Below, piece after piece: positions 1-5,148 of a stretch of DNA of 6,755 nucleotides. This DNA comes from Synechococcus sp. HW_metabat.21 (lineage in GTDB: Bacteria > Cyanobacteriota > Cyanobacteriia > PCC-6307 > Cyanobiaceae): positions 1-6,755 of the forward strand of contig JAAZUZ010000090.1 of assembly GCA_018623875.1 (NCBI GenBank), read 5' to 3'. Positions within the stretch are counted from its first letter, which is position 1, and each line of letters begins with the position of its first letter. The notes under the pieces were generated by a model, which was not told the DNA's origin, did no database searches, and worked only from the letters and a program-made list of their open reading frames with translations. The position numbers and the translations under genes are program-made.

Positions 1-1225
1 GATCTGGTGCTGCGGCGAACTTGGCCTCGATGGCCAGTTGCGGCCCATCCGCGGCGCCCTCTCGATCGCCTTAGCTGCCCACCAGGCCGGAGCCCGGGCC
101 CTCCTGGTGCCCGAGGCCAATGGGGCCGAAGCCGCTTTGGTGGAGGGCCTTGAGGTCCGGCCGGCCGCCAGCTTGAACCAAGCGATCGAGGCCCTGCAGC
201 CGAGCTACACCGCCAAGCCGCTCCCGCTTCGCGTTCCTGCTCCAAGGCCCAGGAACACCCCCGTCGATCTGCAGGAGGTGCAGGGCCAGGCCCACGGCCG
301 CCGTGCCTTGGAAATTGCCGCGGCCGGGGGCCATCACCTCCTGCTTGTGGGACCTCCCGGCAGCGGCAAAACCCTGCTCGCCCAGAGCCTGGCTGGTCTG
401 CTGCCACCCCTGAGCCCCCCGGAGCAACTGGAGATCACCCAGCTCTATTCCGTGGCCGGAGAACTGGAGCAGCAGAGCGGATTGATCGGCGCGCGCCCCT
501 TCCGCAGCCCGCACCACAGCTGCTCCAGCGCCGCCCTTGTGGGAGGCGGCCGCACACCGCGACCGGGGGAATTGGCCCTCGCCCACCGCGGCGTGCTCTT
601 TCTGGATGAACTCGGGGAATTCCGCCGGGATGTCCTCAACCAACTGCGGCAACCGCTCGAGCAGGGCACGCTCCGATTGGGCCGGGCGCAACAGCCATTG
701 CACTACCCCTGCTGCATCTGCCTGGTGGCGGCCACCAACCCCTGCCCCTGCGGCTGGTACGGCGACCTGGAGCACGACTGCAGCTGCACCAGCTCCGAAC
801 GCCAGCGCTATTGGGGGCGTCTCTCAGGCCCCTTGCTCGATCGCATCGACCTGCAAGTGGTCATGCAACGGGTTCCGGCCAAGATCCTGCGGCAGGGCTA
901 CGGGGAAGGCGGCCCCCTCGCACCCCCGGAATCGACGGCCTGCGTCGCCCAGCGCATCCAAGCGGCACGCGCGCGAATGGTCCAGCGCAATCCGCCAGGG
1001 ACCAATAACCACAAGCTGAACGCCCGCGATCTGCGCGAGCGGGCTCAGCTGAGCGAAGGCGCCCTCAGCCTCTGGGAGCAGGCCATGGCGGTCCGGGCCC
1101 TCTCCGCCCGCAGCGGTCAACAGCTGCTGAGCGTGGCCCGAACCATTGCCGATCTCGATGGCGACGTGCGGGTTGGGAGCTCAGCGGTGGCCGAAGCCCT
1201 CACCTACCGCAGCTTTGCGCCCTAG
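1..1225 (+). CDS. comM: ComM/YifB-type AAA+ ATPase, Mg-chelatase-like (C-terminal part, 5' end outside window)
   Basis: The frame is open from base 2 and enters the window inside the motif GELGLDGQLRPIRGAL. This motif lies near the end of the N-terminal Lon-protease-like domain of ComM/YifB proteins, so roughly the first 100 residues are missing. The AAA+ core follows: Walker A GPPGSGKT (350-373), Walker B VLFLDE (593-610), a sensor region ATNPCPCG (731-754) with the paired CPC...CSC cysteines usual in this family, and GPLLDRID (827-850). The Mg-chelatase C-terminal helical domain ends in ARTIADLDG and EALTYR. In the best-studied relatives ComM is a hexameric branch-migration helicase that helps integrate incoming DNA during natural transformation; the name Mg chelatase-like reflects fold, not function. 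That role is known for the family and only inferred here. The TTG at 38 is internal to the gene, not its start. The stop at 1223-1225 is interlocked with that of the convergent small gene. Confidence 0.95.
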   Translation, partial: IWCCGELGLDGQLRPIRGALSIALAAHQAGARALLVPEANGAEAALVEGLEVRPAASLNQAIEALQPSYTAKPLPLRVPAPRPRNTPVDLQEVQGQAHGRRALEIAAAGGHHLLLVGPPGSGKTLLAQSLAGLLPPLSPPEQLEITQLYSVAGELEQQSGLIGARPFRSPHHSCSSAALVGGGRTPRPGELALAHRGVLFLDELGEFRRDVLNQLRQPLEQGTLRLGRAQQPLHYPCCICLVAATNPCPCGWYGDLEHDCSCTSSERQRYWGRLSGPLLDRIDLQVVMQRVPAKILRQGYGEGGPLAPPESTACVAQRIQAARARMVQRNPPGTNNHKLNARDLRERAQLSEGALSLWEQAMAVRALSARSGQQLLSVARTIADLDGDVRVGSSAVAEALTYRSFAP

Positions 1226-1377
1226 TGCTTGTGGGGCGGCGTATCCCGATAAGGCTGCACGCCCACGTTGGGGGGCTGGTGTTGGCGCTCCTCAAGAGGA
1301 TTGCCAAAGGCATTGCCCACGCTCTTGCCAAACCAGCGGTTGATGGCACTGAACAACTGCTTCACAGCGCACCTCAA
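1222..1377 (-). CDS. Small uncharacterised protein, 51 residues
   Basis: The minus-strand frame starts at TTG (1377-1375) and ends at TAG (1224-1222). It encodes MRCAVKQLFSAINRWFGKSV at the N-terminus and VGVQPYRDTPPHKH at the C-terminus. An in-frame stop lies six codons before the TTG, so the start cannot be much earlier. A good Shine-Dalgarno stretch, GGAGAAGG (complement of 1384-1391), sits six bases before the TTG, which is the main argument that this is a real gene. There is no signal peptide or clear transmembrane helix. The first 20 residues are basic and could form an amphipathic helix (LFSAINRWFGKSV), while the tail is proline- and histidine-rich and probably unstructured. I recognise no domain. 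The gene lies 30 bases beyond the rpsU terminator, so it needs readthrough or a promoter inside rpsU. It could be a conserved picocyanobacterial small protein, but I cannot confirm homologues. Confidence 0.66.
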   Translation of the reverse strand: MRCAVKQLFSAINRWFGKSVGNAFGNPLEERQHQPPNVGVQPYRDTPPHKH

Positions 1378-1406
1378 TGGAGACCTTCTCCATCATTGGT
1401 AGCCAC

Positions 1407-1444
1407 AAAAAAAGCGGGAATCGGTGTTTCTACCGATTCCCGCT
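1407..1444 (-). terminator. Rho-independent terminator of rpsU
   Basis: A perfect 13-bp stem (1413-1425 pairing with 1432-1444) encloses a six-base loop (1426-1431). In the minus-strand transcript it is followed by a run of seven U (complement of 1407-1413, sharing one base with the stem). There is no matching T run on the plus-strand side, so the terminator acts only on minus-strand transcription. It lies 25 bases beyond the rpsU stop and 30 bases before the start of the 51-residue gene. Confidence 0.93.
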
Positions 1445-1469
1445 GAAGGGGTTGCTCTGAGGGCGAAGC

Positions 1470-1640
1470 TCAGCGGCGGCGGCGGCGCTGCTGGGCCTTG
1501 CGCTTGTACTTCTCGACGGGGGTCTCGTGGTGACGCAGACGCTTGAGATCGGCAAAGATCCCGGCCTTGGAGACCTGGCGCTTGAAGCGGCGCAGTGCCG
1601 ACTCAATGCCCTCGTTCTCGCCGACGGTGACCTGGGTCAT
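1470..1640 (-). CDS. rpsU: 30S ribosomal protein S21
   Basis: The gene encodes a 56-residue protein beginning MTQVTVGENEGIESALRRFK and ending in a run of arginines (QQRRRRR). The pattern of an acidic N-terminal stretch, then E-S-A-L-R-R-F-K-R, then a basic helical tail (PVEKYKRKAQ) is that of bacterial S21, and the length is normal. S21 binds the 30S subunit near the 3' end of 16S rRNA and in studied bacteria helps initiation on mRNA. The ATG (1640-1638) is the only sensible start because the family begins at this point. No strong Shine-Dalgarno precedes it; the short leader before the ATG is AT-rich. A likely promoter lies just upstream and a strong terminator follows the stop, so rpsU is probably its own transcription unit, possibly with some readthrough into the 51-residue gene. 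Confidence 0.97.
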   Translation of the reverse strand: MTQVTVGENEGIESALRRFKRQVSKAGIFADLKRLRHHETPVEKYKRKAQQRRRRR

Positions 1641-1664
1641 AAAACCGATCTAGGAATTTTGCAG

Positions 1665-1680
1665 TTTGAAGATGGTAGCA
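1665..1680 (-). promoter_or_regulatory. Probable extended -10 promoter of rpsU
   Basis: On the minus strand the sequence TTGCTACCATC contains the extended -10 element TGC-TACCAT (TACCAT is the complement of 1672-1677). No clear -35 box stands at 16-18 bases; the nearest candidate, TTGGGA, is 19 bases away. Transcription would begin near 1665 and give a leader of about 25 bases. The leader is markedly more AT-rich than its surroundings. The motif match is visible; promoter activity is inferred. Confidence 0.45.
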
Positions 1681-1717
1681 AGCGCTCTCCACCCCATCCC
1701 AAGCGAAGGGGAAAGGG

Positions 1718-2314
1718 TTACCAGAGACCAGGGACCGCGGAATCCGTCGCCGGCTGCTCAGCCACCGGCCAGCTGTCCCGATAGATGTAGATGTGACCGA
1801 GGTTGCGACCACCAAACTGGCGGCGCATCAGCTTCCAGCCGGATTCGGGCTGCAGCAGCAAGTAATCGGTGTTTTGGCTATGGCCGCCGGTCCGGGCGAT
1901 CACCATCTCCGGGCCAGCGCTGGGCTTGGAGGGGAAGGCCATCAGCACGTTGTCGCCCTTCTCCCGCACCACACTGATGCGGTAGGTGCTGGCGAGATCA
2001 TCCTCACCAACCCGCAGCGAGTAGCCGTTGCCGTCGATGTAGCGGCTGCAGATCCCGGTGAAGTCAAAGCTGGAGAGCAGGGGGTCGACCTTCACAGGTC
2101 CCTCCTCCACCAAGGCAAAACAAGGACGGGTGTCCTTGCGTTGTTCATAGATGTTCAGCTGGGCCCGCTCGCCTGTCCCAATCGGGGCGGCGACGATGAC
2201 GAATTGGGTCTGGTCGACCTCGACGGCGTCAAACAACGATTTGGCCTGCACGGGCGCAGCCATCAGGCTTGCGACCGGAAGCAGGGCAGCCAGGGTTCGG
2301 ACCAGAGAAATCAC
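1718..2314 (-). CDS. Secreted DUF3747-domain protein
   Basis: This 198-residue protein begins with a clear signal peptide: a short positive N-terminus (MISLVR), a hydrophobic core, and a likely signal-peptidase I site after VQA (residue 24). The rest matches my memory of DUF3747, a family found mostly in cyanobacteria. Landmarks are LFDAVEVDQTQFVIVAAP (27-44), VDPLLSSFDFTGICSRYID (76-94), a YSLRVG segment, and a C-terminal LGHIYIYRDSW. The mature protein has two cysteines (65 and 89) that could form a disulfide outside the cytoplasm. Its function is not known. It should act in the periplasm or at the cell surface; some relatives, as I recall, carry added SLH or cell-wall domains, but none is present here. 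The start is GTG (2314-2312), and an in-frame TAG upstream with no better start between supports it. The Shine-Dalgarno is weak. It lies 59 bases after the membrane-protein gene and may share the def transcript. Confidence 0.85.
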   Translation of the reverse strand: MISLVRTLAALLPVASLMAAPVQAKSLFDAVEVDQTQFVIVAAPIGTGERAQLNIYEQRKDTRPCFALVEEGPVKVDPLLSSFDFTGICSRYIDGNGYSLRVGEDDLASTYRISVVREKGDNVLMAFPSKPSAGPEMVIARTGGHSQNTDYLLLQPESGWKLMRRQFGGRNLGHIYIYRDSWPVAEQPATDSAVPGLW

Positions 2315-2340
2315 AGACTCGCTTGGGTTCGCAGGGGCTG

Positions 2341-2346
2341 ATCGTA
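2341..2346 (-). promoter_or_regulatory. Possible -10 box upstream of the DUF3747 gene
   Basis: The minus strand reads TTTTACGATC, in which TACGAT matches four of six -10 consensus bases and lies 26 bases before the GTG start. No convincing -35 element precedes it. It could give the DUF3747 gene its own transcript within the 59-base gap; the alternative is simple cotranscription from def. Confidence 0.25.
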
Positions 2347-2373
2347 AAAGTGCTCTGCAGGGGCGCTAGTCCC

Positions 2374-2571
2374 TCAGGCCGGCTTGTTGATCCGGATCGC
2401 CAGCAACAGGCTGATCAAGGTGCCGGGCAGGGACAGGCCCAGGATCGTGCCGGTGGCGGTCACGCCCAGCTCGGGGTCGCCGTAGGCCAACTCAAACACC
2501 GATCCGGTGGCGGCAATACCCAAAACGCAGGCCAAGGCAAGGAAGAGTCCCGCCAGGGGTTTCATCGGCAT
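2374..2571 (-). CDS. Small membrane protein with two predicted transmembrane helices, 65 residues
   Basis: With the ATG at 2571-2569 the protein begins MPMKPLAGLFLALACVLGIA. It has two hydrophobic segments, about residues 5-24 and 39-58, joined by a short polar loop (ELAYGDPELG), and ends in IRINKPA. The helices are rich in small residues (GTILGLSLPG), which suits close helix packing. I recognise no characterised family; it resembles small hypothetical inner-membrane proteins of picocyanobacteria. I chose this ATG because it falls 10 bases after the def stop. A second ATG two codons later (2565) is possible. A TTG start at 2613 would need a 32-base overlap into def and adds only a polar, non-conserved-looking stretch. 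No strong Shine-Dalgarno is visible, so translation may depend on ribosomes finishing def. It is probably cotranscribed with def, and no function can be assigned. Confidence 0.72.
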   Translation of the reverse strand: MPMKPLAGLFLALACVLGIAATGSVFELAYGDPELGVTATGTILGLSLPGTLISLLLAIRINKPA

Positions 2572-2581
2572 AACGAATGGC

Positions 2582-3184
2582 TCAGGCGATGGTGTGGACG
2601 TCGGAGCGTTCAAACCCCTTTTCCTTCAAACCCTCGAGGAGCTTCTCCTCGTCGGTCACCCGATCCACAAACAGAACCCCATTGAGGTGGTCCATCTCGT
2701 GCTGGATGCAGCGGGCCATCAGGCCGTCCGCCTTCATCCGCTTGGGGCGGCCGAAGGCATCCCGGTAGCTCACATCCACCACGCTGGGGCGAACCACATC
2801 GAGGTACACGCCGGGGATGCTCAGGCAACCCTCTTCGTAGGTGCACAGCCCGCCGCCCACGGAGGTGATCTCGGGGTTGATCAGCACCAGGGGCGGGCTG
2901 CTTGGATCGTCCAGCTCCAGGTCGATCACCAGCAGCTGTTGGTTCACACCAATCTGCGGAGCAGCCAGGCCAATGCCTTTGGCGGCGTACATGCTCACCA
3001 GCATGTCGGTGGCCAACTTGCGGACCGCGTCATCCACCTTGCCGATGCGCCGCGCCGGCTCCCGCAGGGCCTCATCACCCAGCTTGTGGATGTCGTAGGG
3101 AGGATTCTCGATGGGCTCCTTAGACACCTGCAGGCGTCCCGAGAGCTCAGCCGAGCGCGCCAACTTGGCGAAGCTATTGGCCAA
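2582..3184 (-). CDS. def: Peptide deformylase
   Basis: This 200-residue metalloenzyme removes the formyl group from the N-terminal methionine of new proteins at the ribosome exit. All three family motifs are intact: GIGLAAPQ (70-77), EGCLS (118-122) and QHEMDH (161-166). The metal ligands are therefore Cys120, His162 and His166, with Glu163 as the catalytic base. About 30 residues precede the usual catalytic core (ANSFAKLARSAELSGR...), an N-terminal extension I recall from picocyanobacterial deformylases. The start is TTG (3184-3182) with GAGGA seven bases upstream; no ATG gives a better fit. A -10-like TAGAAT lies about 30 bases upstream. The gene heads a minus-strand cluster with the two-helix protein (10-base gap) and perhaps the DUF3747 gene. 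It diverges from the S9 peptidase across 59 bases. Its product deformylates the proteome; a direct link with the neighbouring peptidase is not evident. Confidence 0.97.
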   Translation of the reverse strand: MANSFAKLARSAELSGRLQVSKEPIENPPYDIHKLGDEALREPARRIGKVDDAVRKLATDMLVSMYAAKGIGLAAPQIGVNQQLLVIDLELDDPSSPPLVLINPEITSVGGGLCTYEEGCLSIPGVYLDVVRPSVVDVSYRDAFGRPKRMKADGLMARCIQHEMDHLNGVLFVDRVTDEEKLLEGLKEKGFERSDVHTIA

Positions 3185-3214
3185 GACGTGTCCTCAACGG
3201 CGTTGCGAACAGCG

Positions 3215-3220
3215 ATTCTA
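3215..3220 (-). promoter_or_regulatory. Probable -10 box of def
   Basis: The minus strand reads CTCCTAGAATCGC, in which TAGAAT matches five of six -10 consensus bases. It lies about 30 bases before the def TTG, giving a leader near 24 bases. No recognisable -35 box is found 16-18 bases upstream, so an activator may be needed or the element may be fortuitous. Confidence 0.42.
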
Positions 3221-3222
3221 GG

Positions 3223-3237
3223 AGGCCTGATCGGCCT
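3223..3237. repeat. Short inverted repeat in the def/peptidase divergent gap
   Basis: AGGCC-TGATC-GGCCT is a perfect 5-bp inverted repeat around a 5-base spacer. It lies immediately upstream of the def -10 box on the minus strand and just before the peptidase TTG start on the plus strand. The position would suit an operator acting on both genes, but a 5-bp repeat in GC-rich DNA can arise by chance. Confidence 0.3.
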
Positions 3238-3243
3238 GTTCCG

Positions 3244-5148
3244 TTGAGCCTGACCCCTCCAGCCACGCTCACTCCCCTCTCCGCCGAGCTGGTGCTGGGG
3301 AAAACCCCCAGCCTTAAGGAGCCCGTGCTGTTGGGTGGGGCGCTCTATTGGCTGGAGCAGCGACCACACGAACAAGGACGCACCACCTTGATGGGGCGAT
3401 CGGCCCCAGGCCAGCAGGCCCGCGAATACACCCCCGGGAGCTGGAATCTGCGCTGCCGGGTCCATGAGTACGGCGGCGGCGCCTGTGCGATCGGCCGCCG
3501 GGCCAACGGGGAGGCCGTGGCGGTCTTCGTCCATGACGCTGACCGCAGCCTCTGGCGCCTGGATCTCGACCACCCCGGCGTTGAACCGCAGCGGCTGCTC
3601 CAGCCGCAAGGGGATCGTGTCGAGGGAGCCCTGGGGGGCGGCCTGATCGACCCGCACCAGGACCGCTGGATTGGCGTCCTCGAGCGCGATGGGATCGACC
3701 AGTTGGTGGCCCTGCCTCTGGCCGGGGGGGAACTCCAGCTGCTGCATCAAGCCACCGACTTCTGTGGCTACCCCGCCCTGAGCCCCGACGGAGCGCGGCT
3801 GGCCTGGGTGGAGTGGCAGCAACCGGCCATGCCCTGGGAGCGCAGCAGCCTCTGGTTGGCGGAGGTCGACGGAGCGGGTCCGCTCAGCCGGGCCCAACGG
3901 GTGGCCGGCGCCTCCCCCGATGAGGCCCGAGCGGTTTCGGTCTTTCAACCCATCTGGGCAGGGCAGGACCTCGTGGTCGCCAATGACCGCAGCGGCTTCT
4001 GGAATCTGGAGGGCTGGTCCGGCGCCACCCAAGCCCCCTTGGAGACCCCCAACTGGGCCCCGCTGCTGACGCTGGAGGCGGAGTTTGCGATGCCCCAGTG
4101 GGTGTTTGGCATGAGCACCCACGCCTGGGACGGCACGCGGCTGCTCGCCATCGCCTGCCGCCAGGGCCGCTGGGAACTCGGCGAGGTCACCGGCGCGTCG
4201 TGGCAACCGATTGAGCAACCCTGCAGCGACCTGGCGGGACTCTGCGCCGAGGCCGGACAGCTGGCCTGCATCGCCAGCAGCCCAACCCTTCCCTCGGGTC
4301 TGCTGGAGGTCGCGCTGGAGGGCGGCCAGTGGAACCACCGCGCCGCAGCCCCCTGCCCGATTCCCCCGGAGGCCATCAGCCAACCCGAAGAACTGTGGTT
4401 TGACGGCCATGGCGGCCAGCCCACCCAAGCCTGGTACTACCCGCCCGCCGGAGGCGGCCATGGGGAGGCACCACTGCTCGTGAAAAGCCACAGCGGACCC
4501 ACCGCGATGGCCCGCACCGGACTGAATCTGGCGATCCAGTTCTGGACCAGCCGCGGCTGGGGGGTGGTCGATGTCAACTACGGCGGATCCACGGGCTTCG
4601 GCCGGGCTTACCGGGAACGGCTCAACGGCCAGTGGGGCGTGGTCGATGTCGCCGACTGCGCCGCCGCGGCCCAAGCCGTGATCGACCAGGGGCAGGCCCA
4701 CCCCCAGCGGGTCGCGATCGAGGGGGGCAGTGCCGGCGGCTTCACGACCCTGGCGGCCCTCTGTTTCACGGACCGCTTCAGCGCGGGAGCGAGCCGCTAC
4801 GGCGTGGCCGACCTGAGCGCCCTCGCTGAGGACACCCATCGCTTTGAGGCCCGCTACCTCGATGGCCTCGTCGGCCCGTGGCCGGAGGCGCGAGCGACCT
4901 ACGCGGCCCGCTCCCCCCTCAACCACGCCGAGCGGATGGGCTGCCCGGTGATCTTCTTCCAGGGGCTCGAGGATGTCGTGGTGCCGCCCGAGCAAACCGA
5001 GCGGATGGCCGAAGCCCTACGCGAGAAGGGCATCCCGGTGGAGGTGCGCCTCTTTCCAGAGGAGGGCCACGGGTTCCGCAAGGGCAGCACCCAGATCGAG
5101 GTGCTGGAGGCCACGGAAGCCTTCTTCCGGACGCACTTCGGCCTCTGA
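3244..5148 (+). CDS. S9-family serine peptidase (prolyl oligopeptidase / acylaminoacyl-peptidase-like)
   Basis: This 634-residue protein has the two-part S9 architecture. An N-terminal beta-propeller-like region (about 1-370) carries repeats such as GYPALSPDGARLAWVEW. A C-terminal alpha/beta-hydrolase domain (about 380-634) opens with KSHSGPTAMA and NYGGSTGFGRAYRERL. The catalytic triad is visible: Ser496 in GGSAGG, Asp577 in GLEDVVVPP, and His609 in EEGHGF. S9 enzymes cleave short peptides, often after proline or removing acylated or dipeptide N-termini; the propeller limits access to small substrates. The exact specificity cannot be read here. There is no signal peptide, so it should be cytoplasmic. 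The start is TTG at 3244, consistent with family N-termini; AGGAGG (3220-3225) is 18 bases away, farther than usual, so the start is less certain than the gene. Its stop overlaps the start of the GltS-like gene by one base (TGATG). Confidence 0.94.
   Translation: MSLTPPATLTPLSAELVLGKTPSLKEPVLLGGALYWLEQRPHEQGRTTLMGRSAPGQQAREYTPGSWNLRCRVHEYGGGACAIGRRANGEAVAVFVHDADRSLWRLDLDHPGVEPQRLLQPQGDRVEGALGGGLIDPHQDRWIGVLERDGIDQLVALPLAGGELQLLHQATDFCGYPALSPDGARLAWVEWQQPAMPWERSSLWLAEVDGAGPLSRAQRVAGASPDEARAVSVFQPIWAGQDLVVANDRSGFWNLEGWSGATQAPLETPNWAPLLTLEAEFAMPQWVFGMSTHAWDGTRLLAIACRQGRWELGEVTGASWQPIEQPCSDLAGLCAEAGQLACIASSPTLPSGLLEVALEGGQWNHRAAAPCPIPPEAISQPEELWFDGHGGQPTQAWYYPPAGGGHGEAPLLVKSHSGPTAMARTGLNLAIQFWTSRGWGVVDVNYGGSTGFGRAYRERLNGQWGVVDVADCAAAAQAVIDQGQAHPQRVAIEGGSAGGFTTLAALCFTDRFSAGASRYGVADLSALAEDTHRFEARYLDGLVGPWPEARATYAARSPLNHAERMGCPVIFFQGLEDVVVPPEQTERMAEALREKGIPVEVRLFPEEGHGFRKGSTQIEVLEATEAFFRTHFGL

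Noticed and set aside
1793..2341. A 182-codon plus-strand frame opposite the DUF3747 gene
   Set aside because: The minus strand has a signal peptide and a recognisable domain in this stretch; the plus frame has neither and no Shine-Dalgarno.
2572..2613. An earlier TTG start for the small membrane protein
   Set aside because: It would overlap def by 32 bases and add a polar stretch ahead of the first helix, while an ATG lies just after the def stop.
3203..3231. A plus-strand promoter for the peptidase (TTGCGA, 17 bases, CCTGAT)
   Set aside because: The -10 match is only three of six bases and the -35 match is mediocre; not enough to call.
2507..3247. A 246-codon plus-strand frame opposite def
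   Set aside because: def carries all three deformylase motifs on the minus strand; the plus frame is its shadow.
2995..4995. A 666-codon open frame on the minus strand opposite the S9 peptidase gene
   Set aside because: It is the antisense image of a GC-rich gene with a full catalytic triad. It has proline/glycine/alanine-rich low-grade composition, no recognisable motif, and runs into the def coding region.
4878..5147. N-terminal extension of the transporter frame
   Set aside because: These 90 codons lie within the peptidase hydrolase domain, are Gly/Arg/Pro-rich, and do not look like membrane protein; the ATG at 5148 gives a normal start.
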